In this document: in pieces, positions 36,027 through 44,599 of the stretch
Position numbering within the stretch: the first letter of the stretch is position 1
How the letters are laid out: every line of letters starts with the position of its first letter
The notes under the pieces: generated by a model
Told to the model about the DNA's origin: nothing
The model's database searches: none
What the model saw: only the letters and a program-made list of their open reading frames with translations
Assembly (NCBI GenBank): GCA_964607445.1
Contig: CAZSKN010000003.1
Span: 62,001 to 126,000, forward strand
Length of the DNA stretch: 64,000 nt
Direction: 5' to 3'
DNA from: CALCKU01 sp964607445
GTDB taxonomy: Bacteria; Pseudomonadota; Alphaproteobacteria; Caulobacterales; Maricaulaceae
Translations under genes and position numbers: made by a program

Positions 36027-37235
36027 TTAAACACGTTCAATAATAGTGGCTGTGCCCATGCCGCCGCCAATACAAAGTGTAACAAGTGAGGTTTCCTTAT
36101 TGGAACGTTCCAACTCATCTACCATGGTTCCGAGTATCATAGCCCCTGTGGCGCCCAGAGGATGTCCCATTGCAATCGCCCCGCCATTGACGTTGATATT
36201 GTCATGATCAATGTCCAGAGCTTGCATAAATCGTAAAACAACAGAGGCAAACGCTTCATTGAGTTCATAAAGATCGATGTCATTGACATTCATACCGGCG
36301 CGCTTAAGGGCTTTTTGTGCCGCAACTTCTGGCCCAGTGAGCATGATTGTCGGCTCAGATCCGATAGAGGCCATAGACCGGATACGGGCCCGGGGTTTAA
36401 GGCCAAGGCGCTCGCCGATCTCTTTATTACCGATCAAAAGAGCGGCAGAGCCATCGACAATACCCGAGGAGTTCCCAGCATGATGGATGTGGTTGATTTT
36501 TTCAACTTCAGGATATCTTTGCTGGGCGACATTATCAAAGCCGAAATTCTCGCCCATCATGGCGAATGAGGGATTAAGCGATCCTAGCGTTTGCATATTT
36601 GTATCGGGACGAATGGTTTCGTCGTAATCAAGAACGTTGACGCCCATGACGTCTTTGACGGGAATAATTGATTTCTTGAAACGCCCTTCATCCCATGCCT
36701 GTTTAGCGCGTTTGTGCGATTCTACTGCATAGGCATCGACATCATCGCGCGAAAAGCCATATTTTGTGGCGATCAAATCAGCGGATACGCCTTGAGGCAC
36801 AAAATATTGTTGAAAAGTTACGGCCGGATCTGTGGCCATGGCGCCGCCGTCCGAGCCCATAGGCACACGCGACATGCTTTCAACACCGCCGCCAATAGCC
36901 ATATCACATTCTCCGGCCATAACTTTGGCGGCGGCAATATTGGCGGCTTCGAGACCGGACCCGCAAAAGCGGTTGACTTGAATGCCAGAGGTGGAATTCG
37001 GATATCCGGCCTGTAATATAGCTGTGCGCGTAATAACGGCCCCTTGTTCACCCACAGGAGATACACACCCAAAGGCAATATCTTCGATTTCATCACCTGA
37101 AATGTCGTTGCGATCCCGGATGGCTTCTAAAACCTGAGTAGCCAAAGCTGTCGGCGTAATTTCATGAAGGCTCCCATCTTTGCGGCCTTTCCCGCGGGGA
37201 GTTCTGACGGCGTCGTAAATATATGCATCTGTCAT
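36027..37235 (-). CDS. Acetyl-CoA acyltransferase (thiolase)
   Basis: Thiolase that cleaves 3-ketoacyl-CoA in the last step of beta-oxidation. The 402-residue protein has the acyl-accepting Cys91 in VNRFCGSGLEAAN, the His in NVNGGAIAMGHPLGATGA, and the second Cys in LVTLCIGGGMG. It is the first gene of the operon with the FadJ-type enzyme; FadA-like function is inferred from this pairing. The upstream 362-bp region, shared with a divergent flavoenzyme, holds inverted and repeated elements that could be operators. Confidence 0.95.
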   Translation of the reverse strand: MTDAYIYDAVRTPRGKGRKDGSLHEITPTALATQVLEAIRDRNDISGDEIEDIAFGCVSPVGEQGAVITRTAILQAGYPNSTSGIQVNRFCGSGLEAANIAAAKVMAGECDMAIGGGVESMSRVPMGSDGGAMATDPAVTFQQYFVPQGVSADLIATKYGFSRDDVDAYAVESHKRAKQAWDEGRFKKSIIPVKDVMGVNVLDYDETIRPDTNMQTLGSLNPSFAMMGENFGFDNVAQQRYPEVEKINHIHHAGNSSGIVDGSAALLIGNKEIGERLGLKPRARIRSMASIGSEPTIMLTGPEVAAQKALKRAGMNVNDIDLYELNEAFASVVLRFMQALDIDHDNINVNGGAIAMGHPLGATGAMILGTMVDELERSNKETSLVTLCIGGGMGTATIIERV

Positions 37236-37317
37236 TGTTTTTCCTTTTCCTGTCGGCCCTAAAATCTAGCTTTGAAACCCTATGGATAAATCGACCTTTA
37301 TATCATCATGTCATCTG

Positions 37318-37348
37318 GTGAATTATGTATACCTATATGTCAATTCAC
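37318..37348. promoter_or_regulatory. Candidate operator between thiolase and flavoenzyme genes
   Basis: GTGAATT and AATTCAC form a perfect 7-bp inverted repeat with a 17-base spacer. The spacer contains TATACCTAT, which occurs again at 37394-37402. An ATTGCAT direct repeat (37401 and 37417) and the palindrome TGCATATGCA (37403-37412) lie nearby. Position 83 bp before the thiolase start suits a TetR/FadR-like control site; the regulator is unknown. Confidence 0.4.
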
Positions 37349-37597
37349 GACGGTTGTCATCGTTCACATCTGATCAATTTACATTCATTATTTTATACCT
37401 ATTGCATATGCACCTAATTGCATAGATAAACGAGGTCAAGTGTTGATGTTATGGCGGATAGTCGCGGCGTAATGTCGGTGTAGCGTTTCGTTTGTGGATC
37501 GGCTTTGACGTTTTTCAATTTGTCATTACCATTGACACACAATAATTGGGATGACGGCATACGAGACCGCGTTACTCGAAAACCAATAGGAAAATTC

Positions 37598-38695
37598 ATG
37601 GATACTTCACCTCTTTTCAAACCATTTACCTGTAAATCACTTACGGTTAACAACAGAATTGTTATGGCTCCGATGACACGCTCATTTTCTCCCGGAGGTA
37701 TTCCGGGGCAAGATGTTGCGCAATATTACGCCAGACGGGCCGCAGCGGATGTCGGACTTTTGATTACTGAGGGCACAACGATTGACCGGCCCGGCGCCTC
37801 ATTTGATGCCAATGTACCTAATTTTCATGCAGATAATGCCCTGAACGGTTGGCAAAATGTCTGTGATGCCGTTCATGATGCCGGCGGTAAAATCGCCCCG
37901 CAATTGTGGCATGTGGGTCTTGCGCGAAAACCGGGTACGGGGCCAAACCCGGAGGCGATATCTGATAGCCCGTCAGGTATGACACATAAGGGCAAGGCGG
38001 TCATGCCTGAACCAACCGATGAAGATATTGCGGATATGATCTCCGCATTTGCCAAGGCTGCTAAAAAATCCAAAGATATTGGATTTGATATGGTCGAATT
38101 CCACGGCGCGCATGGCTACCTTATTGATCAGTTTTTCTGGAATGTAATGAATATTCGCGACGATAAATATGGCGGTGATTTGGTTGAGCGCGCGACATTT
38201 GCTGTTGAAGTTATAAAGGCCTGCCGCAAAGCTATTGGCGAGGATATACCAATAGCTCTGCGGTTCTCACAATGGAAGCAGCAGGATTATACCGCGCGTT
38301 TGGCCGAAACCCCGCAAGACCTTGAAAGCATTACCGGAGCTTTGGCGGACGCCGGGGTTGATATTTTTCATTGTTCGCAAAGACGGTTTTGGGAAGCTGA
38401 ATTTGAAGGCTCTGACCTCAATTTGGCGGGATGGGTCAAGAAACTTACAAATAAGTCGACAATATCAGTAGGGTCTGTAGGGCTTAAGCAAGACTTTTTT
38501 GGCGCATTTGCTGGGCAGGGGGCAGAGACGGCCTCTTTGGATAATTTGGTTGAGCGAATGGCAAATGAAGAATTTGACATGATCGCTGTGGGTCGAGCGT
38601 TATTGAATGACCCGTTCTGGGCACAGAAGGTCAAAGCGGGACGTCTGGAGGCTTTGCAGCCTTATGACGGAATGGCTCTTAAAACACTTTATTAG
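37598..38695 (+). CDS. NADH:flavin oxidoreductase, old yellow enzyme family
   Basis: FMN-dependent ene-reductase of the OYE family, 365 residues. The N-terminal segment LFKPFTCKSLTVNNRIVMAP and APMTRSF match the FMN-binding start of the TIM barrel. MVEFHGAHGYLIDQFFW contains the conserved substrate-binding HGAHGYL, and DMIAVGRALLNDPFWA the FMN phosphate-binding end. The ATG at 37598 follows AGGAAAATTC; in-frame codons up to 37505 are not family-like. Divergent from the beta-oxidation operon; reduction of unsaturated carbonyl compounds is likely, the natural substrate unknown. Confidence 0.93.
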   Translation: MDTSPLFKPFTCKSLTVNNRIVMAPMTRSFSPGGIPGQDVAQYYARRAAADVGLLITEGTTIDRPGASFDANVPNFHADNALNGWQNVCDAVHDAGGKIAPQLWHVGLARKPGTGPNPEAISDSPSGMTHKGKAVMPEPTDEDIADMISAFAKAAKKSKDIGFDMVEFHGAHGYLIDQFFWNVMNIRDDKYGGDLVERATFAVEVIKACRKAIGEDIPIALRFSQWKQQDYTARLAETPQDLESITGALADAGVDIFHCSQRRFWEAEFEGSDLNLAGWVKKLTNKSTISVGSVGLKQDFFGAFAGQGAETASLDNLVERMANEEFDMIAVGRALLNDPFWAQKVKAGRLEALQPYDGMALKTLY

Positions 38696-38745
38696 TGAGG
38701 GGAGGCTCCGAGAAGGGACAGAGGGATGTTCGGAGAGAGGGTTTT

Positions 38746-38760
38746 TTAAGGCGTTATTAA
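38746..38760 (+). promoter_or_regulatory. CtrA-type box upstream of the YbjN gene
   Basis: TTAA-GGCGTTA-TTAA matches TTAA-N7-TTAA exactly, about 104 bases before the YbjN start. Two GANTC methylation-type sites, GAATC at 38849-38853 and 38855-38859, lie just before the start codon. Together they suggest cell-cycle control; binding is not shown. Confidence 0.6.
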
Positions 38761-38864
38761 CGGTCAATTTGCGCTATATTTAGTTATTCACAATCGGTAA
38801 GGCTCTACATCTTGTCAAAAGTGGGGTTTTTCCTACTCTAGTCTTAGAGAATCGGAATCCGACC

Positions 38865-39398
38865 ATGAGTTTTGCAGATACGAGATGTGTTAGACCTAAT
38901 CCAAGCCTTGCGGGCATGTATGGTGTGCGTGGAAACCCTCTCGATGTATTCGAGCGCTTATCAATTGCCGAAAATTATGATTTTGAACGTGTCAACCCTA
39001 TGGAACTGCATATGTCCGTTCCGGGGCTTTGGTGTGACCATGATATATCCCTGACATGGGATGTTTCCGGAGAAATTATCCAGCTTTTTTTAACCTTTGA
39101 TGGGCGTGTACCAGGGGGGCGATCAAATGATATATGTCGTCTCATGTCTTTGTTAAATGAACGTCTGTCCTCGGGGCATTTTGATTATTGGGATAAAAAT
39201 GCGGCGCTTGTTTATCGTAATTCTATGTCGTTGAGCGGCGGAGCTACCTTGAAAACGGAACAGGCTATGATGATGATTGCTCATGCTATGGACGGGGCCG
39301 AGCGCGGCTATCCGGCGTGTCAATATGTGGTGTGGGCCGGAAAATCTCCCGAAGATGCTTTGACCTCTTCACTTATAGATCTGGCGGCGCAACGCTAA
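38865..39398 (+). CDS. YbjN-domain protein
   Basis: A 177-residue cytosolic protein of the YbjN family (type III secretion chaperone-like fold). ELHMSVPGLWCDHDISLTWDVSGEIIQLFLTFDGRV is the diagnostic central sheet region, followed by HFDYWDKNAALVYRNSM. In Alphaproteobacteria this gene commonly precedes proC, as here (46-bp spacer). Biochemical function is unknown; E. coli YbjN affects motility and stress genes. The upstream CtrA box and GANTC pair suggest timed expression. Confidence 0.88.
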   Translation: MSFADTRCVRPNPSLAGMYGVRGNPLDVFERLSIAENYDFERVNPMELHMSVPGLWCDHDISLTWDVSGEIIQLFLTFDGRVPGGRSNDICRLMSLLNERLSSGHFDYWDKNAALVYRNSMSLSGGATLKTEQAMMMIAHAMDGAERGYPACQYVVWAGKSPEDALTSSLIDLAAQR

Positions 39399-39444
39399 TG
39401 TCTGGTCGCGCAGCGCTAATATTACCTATCGGTGTTAAGCGCCT

Positions 39445-40260
39445 GTGACCGCTCACACACATATGGTGGTCGGCGCCGGGCGCATGGGCGGGGCGCTAAT
39501 ATCTGGCTGGCTTTCGAATAATGTCATCACTGCCGAGCGCCTTGTAATTTTAGATCCCAATCCGGGCGCTGCGGCAAAAGCAGCTATTGCCGCAGGGGCA
39601 TTGCATCTAAGCGAGGTGACAGATCGCCTAGAGGGGGTGAAGGTCGTGGTTTTGGCGATTAAACCGCAAATGTTTGCAGCGCTAGGCCCAAAGATTGTCA
39701 AAGGTTTACCAGAGGCGACACTCATTATCTCTATTTTGGCGGGAACCTCATTAGCGCATTTGCAAGCTTGTTTTAAATCCCGCCCTATTATCCGGGCTAT
39801 GCCCAATACGCCTGCTGCAATCGGAGCGGGGATAACCGCTTATACGGGCGGGCAGGGCGTCACAGCCGAACATAAGCAATCTGCAGAAATTTTGTTACGC
39901 GCAGGCGGGGGTGTGCATGAGGTCGAAAATGAACATATGATTGATATCGTCACGGCTGTGTCCGGTTCGGGTCCGGCCTACGTATTTCATATGGTTGAAG
40001 CCTTGGAAACTGCGGCGATAAAACTGGGATTGCCAGAAAAAGTTGCCCCCGACTTTGCCCGTCAAACCATAATCGGGGCCGGGGCCTTACTTTCCGAAAG
40101 CGGTGATAGCGCGGCCGCTCTACGTCGTGCCGTAACGTCGCCCAATGGCACAACCCAAGCTGCGCTGGAGGTTTTGATGTCCAAAGAAGGATTAGGCGTT
40201 TTGATGGAAGAAACGGTGACAGCGGCCTTTAGCCGTGCCAAGGCATTGGCACAGGGTTAA
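39445..40260 (+). CDS. proC: Pyrroline-5-carboxylate reductase
   Basis: NAD(P)H-dependent last step of proline synthesis. The 271-residue protein has the Rossmann start VVGAGRMGGALISGWL, the AIKPQMF segment, and the signature region VTAVSGSGPAYVFHMVEAL with the ending LRRAVTSPNGTTQAAL. GTG 39445 is the longest start; ATG 39463 would lose only six residues. Convergent with the histidine kinase gene 20 bp downstream. Normal length. Confidence 0.95.
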   Translation: MTAHTHMVVGAGRMGGALISGWLSNNVITAERLVILDPNPGAAAKAAIAAGALHLSEVTDRLEGVKVVVLAIKPQMFAALGPKIVKGLPEATLIISILAGTSLAHLQACFKSRPIIRAMPNTPAAIGAGITAYTGGQGVTAEHKQSAEILLRAGGGVHEVENEHMIDIVTAVSGSGPAYVFHMVEALETAAIKLGLPEKVAPDFARQTIIGAGALLSESGDSAAALRRAVTSPNGTTQAALEVLMSKEGLGVLMEETVTAAFSRAKALAQG

Positions 40261-40280
40261 ATAGTGCGTGGCCAATACGG

Positions 40281-41633
40281 TTAAATAGGCAGGCGCAAAA
40301 CGACTTTTAAACCGCCTAAATCGCTTTTGTCGAGCCGCATGGATCCGCCATGGCTTTGGATAATATCGCGGGTGATAGACAGTCCCAACCCTGTCCCTTT
40401 TATGTTTTGATTACGCGCTGTGTCTAGGCGTTGAAAGGGTCTGAGGGCTTCAATATATTTATCTTGGGGAATACCGGGGCCGTTATCTTCTATATGGATG
40501 TAAATCATCGTCTCGTCACGGGTGACATTAATGCGTACCTCTGTTGCGTATTTTCGTGCATTGTCAATTAAATTGGTAAAGGCCCGTTTTAATGATACGG
40601 TTTTGACATCAAATTGAAGAATAAATTCTTCAATGTTTAGTGTCGGTGTCGGGGCGTCATATTCATCCAGTATATGTTGAATATAATCCCTTATATTTAC
40701 AATCTCGGTAGTTTCTTCGCCTATACCACGCGCGAAATCTAGATAGCCATCCAGCATGGTTTCCATATCTTTGAGGTCCCGTTTCGCCGCTTGAACCTCC
40801 TCGTTATCAGCTTGCATGGCCAGATGCAGTTTCAACCGCGTTAGAGGTGTGCGAAGATCATGGCTAACCCCCGCCAATAAAAGTGTGCGTTGGTCGATAT
40901 AACGCCGGATACGGTGATGCATTTTTAAAAAAGATTGCCCGGCCAATCTGACTTCAGACGCACCGGAAGGCCGGAAATCTGAAATGCCTTGACCTTTACC
41001 AAATGCCTCTGCGGCAGCGGCTAATTTGGAAATAGGACGGGCTTGATTTCGAATGAAGAAAATACTCACCAAAGTCAGTAATACCGTTGCCGCCGTAGAC
41101 CAGAAGATAAACATAAACCCGGTCGGCGCAAAGACCCGCTCTCGGGGTGCGATAAAGCGCAAAACACCCTGCTCTACGCCTACGCGGATATCAATATGGT
41201 TGGGGTAACGCGTTGTATCGAACCAGAACGGGTCTTGAAGGCTTTGATCAAGGGCTCTGCGTAAGGTTCGGTCTAGGTTCGAAAAGAAGGCATTGCGTGT
41301 TGTGGTGGGTAATTGATCGCCCATTTCAAGCGCAATAGACAACTCCATATTCGGACGTAACATATTATCAAGGGTTTGCGCATGCTCTAAGCTAGGCGCT
41401 TGTTGGTATAACTCGACCGCGACGGAAATATCTGCGGCTATGCTATTTGAAAGATGCGAGGTTACGGTTTGCCAATGCGCATTGAAGAAAATATAGGCCA
41501 CGACCATTTGCATAATTATGATCGGTAGGACAATAATAAGAAGTGCGCGCCCGAACAGGCTTTTAGGCAATAGATTTTTTGTTCGAAATTTTCGGAATTT
41601 AACAGGTTTTGAAAATGACGTTCTAAAAGGCAT
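40281..41633 (-). CDS. Membrane sensor histidine kinase, EnvZ-like
   Basis: A 450-residue sensor: transmembrane helix 1 (about 29-50), a periplasmic sensing loop (51-172), helix 2 (about 173-195), a HAMP domain (to about 248), and an H-box SHDLRTPLTRLKL with His258. The ATP-binding motifs are NLIDNARKYA (N box), DNGPGIP (G1) and GTGLGLSIT (G2). Gene order with an OmpR-like regulator and the SHDLRTPLTR box match EnvZ-type kinases. The signal it senses is unknown. It overlaps the regulator gene by 11 bp. Confidence 0.93.
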   Translation of the reverse strand: MPFRTSFSKPVKFRKFRTKNLLPKSLFGRALLIIVLPIIIMQMVVAYIFFNAHWQTVTSHLSNSIAADISVAVELYQQAPSLEHAQTLDNMLRPNMELSIALEMGDQLPTTTRNAFFSNLDRTLRRALDQSLQDPFWFDTTRYPNHIDIRVGVEQGVLRFIAPRERVFAPTGFMFIFWSTAATVLLTLVSIFFIRNQARPISKLAAAAEAFGKGQGISDFRPSGASEVRLAGQSFLKMHHRIRRYIDQRTLLLAGVSHDLRTPLTRLKLHLAMQADNEEVQAAKRDLKDMETMLDGYLDFARGIGEETTEIVNIRDYIQHILDEYDAPTPTLNIEEFILQFDVKTVSLKRAFTNLIDNARKYATEVRINVTRDETMIYIHIEDNGPGIPQDKYIEALRPFQRLDTARNQNIKGTGLGLSITRDIIQSHGGSMRLDKSDLGGLKVVLRLPI

Positions 41634-42327
41634 CGGTCAAAAGCCTATACCCTAGACCGCGGACTGTCAGCAGGAAAACAGGCTCAGATGGATTCTCCTC
41701 TATCTTTCGTCTTAAACGCGTCATTTGCACATCGACGGCACGTTCTGATCCTGCACTGATGTTTTCAGATAGAGCATGGCGGGATACGGGTGAACCCGCC
41801 CGTTTGGCTAAGAGTGTCAGTAAGGCTTCTTCCCCACTCGTCAGCCGGACACGTTCTCCGTTTTTACTTAGAACCAAACGGTCAATATCATATAACCAGG
41901 GGCCAAAAACTATTTGACTTTCCCGGCCTGTAATGCCCATGCGCCGCAATAGACCCTCAATACGCAGAACCAGTTCTTCGGGTTCGAAAGGTTTGGGTAT
42001 ATAATCGTCCGCGCCGGTTTTGAGGCCATCGATCCGGTCTTGAGCTTCACCCTTGGCAGTTAAAAGTATAATCGGAATATCATCTTGTTCACGTAGTGAC
42101 CGGGTTAAACTCAATCCATCTTCGCCAGGCATCATCACATCTAAAATCAGAAGGTCAAATGCCAAATTTTCCATCAGCGCGCGCGCCTCTTTAGCATTTC
42201 CAGCGGTTGAAACCCGAAAGCCTGCCTTGCCGAGATATTTTTTTAATAGTTCGCGGATGCGGTCATCATCGTCAACTATAAGTAAATGAATGTCTTGCCG
42301 TTCTAATATTTGCGATTCAGTGCTCAA
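41623..42327 (-). CDS. OmpR-like response regulator
   Basis: A 234-residue two-domain regulator: receiver with acidic pocket VDDDD (19-22), phosphoacceptor Asp63 (LILDVMMPGEDG) and Lys in LLTAKGEAQ. The OmpR/PhoB winged-helix DNA-binding domain ends TVRGLGYRLL. No ATG or GTG lies before the receiver; TTG 42327 is chosen because AAGGAAAGAG precedes it. The frame stays open to 42441, but that would run into the ilvE leader. The partner kinase follows with an 11-bp overlap. Targets cannot be read from the sequence. Confidence 0.93.
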   Translation of the reverse strand: MSTESQILERQDIHLLIVDDDDRIRELLKKYLGKAGFRVSTAGNAKEARALMENLAFDLLILDVMMPGEDGLSLTRSLREQDDIPIILLTAKGEAQDRIDGLKTGADDYIPKPFEPEELVLRIEGLLRRMGITGRESQIVFGPWLYDIDRLVLSKNGERVRLTSGEEALLTLLAKRAGSPVSRHALSENISAGSERAVDVQMTRLRRKIEENPSEPVFLLTVRGLGYRLLTDAF

Positions 42328-42425
42328 ACTCTTTCCTTTTTGGGACAAAATTACGGTTGACTTCTCGGAGTGTAAACAGAGAATGCCGATAAATAAGCTA
42401 GGCTGCAAGAGAGTAAGGTGCTGAC

Positions 42426-43304
42426 ATGATAGAAAAAGCATATCACGACCGCGATGGACATATTTGGATTGACGGTGAGTTTGTTGATTGGCGCAAGGCC
42501 AACATTCATGTTTTGACCCATTCGTTACATTATGGATCCTCTGTTTTCGAAGGCAATCGGGCGTATGAGGGCGAAATTTTTCGTCTTACAGACCATAGCC
42601 AGCGATTGATGAACTCGGCGAAGCTAATGGGATATGAAATACCATTCACACGAGACCAGATTGATGCAGCCTGTAACGAGACTCTCGCGAAGTCGGGTTT
42701 AGGGGATGCCTATATTCGTCCCTTCGCATGGCGTGGGTCTGAAATGATGGGGGTAGCTTCTAGAAATAACAAAATACATCTGGGTGTGGCCTGTTGGCAT
42801 TGGGGAAGTTATTTTAGTGATAAAATGAAAGGTATACGCATGTGTATATCTGAGTGGAAACGCCCGGCACCAGATACGATTCCGTGTAAATCAAAAGGGG
42901 CGGGTTTGTATATGATTTGTACCTTGTCTAAAGACGCGGCCATGGCCAAAGGTTATGACGATGCGCTTATGTATGATTATAAAGGGCGTATTGCGGAGTG
43001 TACGGGCGCGCATGTTTTCTTCATTCGTGACGGAGAGCTTCATACGCCAACCAATGATATATTACTTGAGGGTATTACCCATGACACCGTGCTTAAACTC
43101 GCTGAAAAGCGGGGGTATAAAGTATATAAGCGCGATATATATCCTTCAGAACTGCCACATTTTAGTGAATGTTTCGTTGTCGGAACGGCCGCAGAAGTCA
43201 CGCCGGTACGCGAGATCGAGGGTATTCATTATACACCCGGAGAGATCTGCCATGCTTTAGCTGCGGATTATGATGCATGTGTGCGCGGGACGCTTAGTCT
43301 CTAA
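42426..43304 (+). CDS. ilvE: Branched-chain amino-acid aminotransferase
   Basis: PLP-dependent enzyme making the final step of leucine, isoleucine and valine synthesis. In 292 residues the N-terminal THSLHYGSSVFEGNRAY and the PLP lysine region PCKSKGAGLYMICTLSK are seen. The fold-type IV motif RIAECTGAHVFF and the closing VGTAAEVTPV complete it. The ATG at 42426 is preceded by AAGG at a normal distance. Divergent from the response regulator; its end overlaps the convergent pgsA end by 11 bp. D-amino-acid transaminase is a less likely alternative. Confidence 0.92.
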   Translation: MIEKAYHDRDGHIWIDGEFVDWRKANIHVLTHSLHYGSSVFEGNRAYEGEIFRLTDHSQRLMNSAKLMGYEIPFTRDQIDAACNETLAKSGLGDAYIRPFAWRGSEMMGVASRNNKIHLGVACWHWGSYFSDKMKGIRMCISEWKRPAPDTIPCKSKGAGLYMICTLSKDAAMAKGYDDALMYDYKGRIAECTGAHVFFIRDGELHTPTNDILLEGITHDTVLKLAEKRGYKVYKRDIYPSELPHFSECFVVGTAAEVTPVREIEGIHYTPGEICHALAADYDACVRGTLSL

Positions 43305-43932
43305 GGGCGGCACGAAAATAGAGCGAGCCTGTATAAACAGATAAGGCGGCTGCGAGCCAGAGAAAGCCTAATCCCGCTTTAGCCGATATATCGACGATAA
43401 ATGGAATATTGGATGTTATCGGCATCCAGGCTTTGGCGGAAACCCAGATGATCAAAATCAATATCGCCAGCATTTCGCAGGCGGTCTTCCATTTTGCAAG
43501 ATTTGTCGGTGGCATGACACGGCCAGTTAAGGCGGCATGTTCGCGAACGCCACTGACCAAAATATCACGGAAAATCACAGCCATAGCTGGAATGAGGATC
43601 ATAGCATGCCCTTTGGCCACTATGGCAATTGCTATGAGACAACCTGCGACCAATAGCTTATCGGCAATCGGGTCAATCATGCGGCCAAAATCAGAGGTCA
43701 CATGCCAGCGTCGTGCGAGATAACCGTCAAGAAAATCTGTGAAACCGGCCAATAAAAACAGGATGAGTACGACGGTAGGGCGACCCAAAAAATGCGGCGC
43801 TTGGGAAAATACGGATAAAATACCCCACATGATAAAGGGTATAGACAGAATACGGCTTGTGGTTAAAAAATTGGGTGCCCAAGCCAGTTTATGAGGGGGC
43901 GTAACGGTTAAATCTGTCATATTAGGCGTCAT
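43294..43932 (-). CDS. pgsA: CDP-diacylglycerol--glycerol-3-phosphate phosphatidyltransferase
   Basis: Membrane enzyme that makes phosphatidylglycerol phosphate. The 212-residue protein has about six hydrophobic helices and the full CDP-alcohol transferase signature D-x2-D-G-x2-A-R...G-x3-D-x3-D, visible as FTDFLDGYLARRW and DFGRMIDPIADKL. ATG 43932 overlaps the end of the upstream homologue by 11 bp; ATG 43920 is a possible shorter start. Location next to uvrC is common in proteobacteria. Confidence 0.94.
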   Translation of the reverse strand: MTPNMTDLTVTPPHKLAWAPNFLTTSRILSIPFIMWGILSVFSQAPHFLGRPTVVLILFLLAGFTDFLDGYLARRWHVTSDFGRMIDPIADKLLVAGCLIAIAIVAKGHAMILIPAMAVIFRDILVSGVREHAALTGRVMPPTNLAKWKTACEMLAILILIIWVSAKAWMPITSNIPFIVDISAKAGLGFLWLAAALSVYTGSLYFRAALRD

Positions 43933-44599
43933 TCGCAGCTCCGATCCGACCCGTTAAAATTTGAAATCCGGTGAAGGCTGATAAAAGTGAAGCCATCCAA
44001 AGACAAATCTGTCCCAGCATCCAGATATGTGTCGAGGGGTTATCGAATATAGCGACAATATTGTCATCTGTGGCCCGAAACCCGTCATACCATGTCGTTA
44101 ACCAGGGCGAGGCTATGAGTAGGCAAATCGCTAGCATTGAGATCGCGTTTTTTAGTGTTCCTAATTTTGTCTCGGGCCATCCTTGTTTTGAGAGTTCATA
44201 CCCTTTTGTCAGTCCTACTACAATTTCGCGCAGAATAATAATGGCCATAGGTATGGCAAAGATCGGGCCCATAAGTCCGTTTTTATATATAACAAAACTA
44301 AGCGCGATTAAAGAGCCCACGATCAAGACCGTATCGGCAATATCATCAAACCAGCCAAATTGACGATAGGCGGCTGTCTCTGGCCCGCCGATCATGTCAT
44401 CTAACAGATCTGTGATTGCGGCTATAGCAAATAGTATAGAGGCAAAAAGGGCGATTTGAGTGTCCGGCCATGCTAATATGATAATCAACATTATAAGGGG
44501 TGTAAGCAGCGCGCGCGTTAGCGTTAAGGCGTCCGCTAAAACACCTCCGGTTTTTTTTGGGTTTTCAGTCGGTGAAGTATTCATGGATCGTTTTTGCAA
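43922..44599 (-). CDS. CDP-alcohol phosphatidyltransferase paralogue with altered signature
   Basis: A 225-residue membrane protein of about six helices, homologous to the pgsA product next to it. The family signature is changed: DLLDDMIGG replaces D-x2-D-G-x2-A-R (Gly to Asp, Ala-Arg lost), and GWFDDIAD keeps the last aspartates with one residue fewer. Because these residues bind CDP and metal, catalysis is doubtful or the substrate differs. It overlaps uvrC by up to 35 bp; ATG 44584 is an alternative start with less overlap. Function unknown. Confidence 0.8.
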   Translation of the reverse strand: MQKRSMNTSPTENPKKTGGVLADALTLTRALLTPLIMLIIILAWPDTQIALFASILFAIAAITDLLDDMIGGPETAAYRQFGWFDDIADTVLIVGSLIALSFVIYKNGLMGPIFAIPMAIIILREIVVGLTKGYELSKQGWPETKLGTLKNAISMLAICLLIASPWLTTWYDGFRATDDNIVAIFDNPSTHIWMLGQICLWMASLLSAFTGFQILTGRIGAANDA

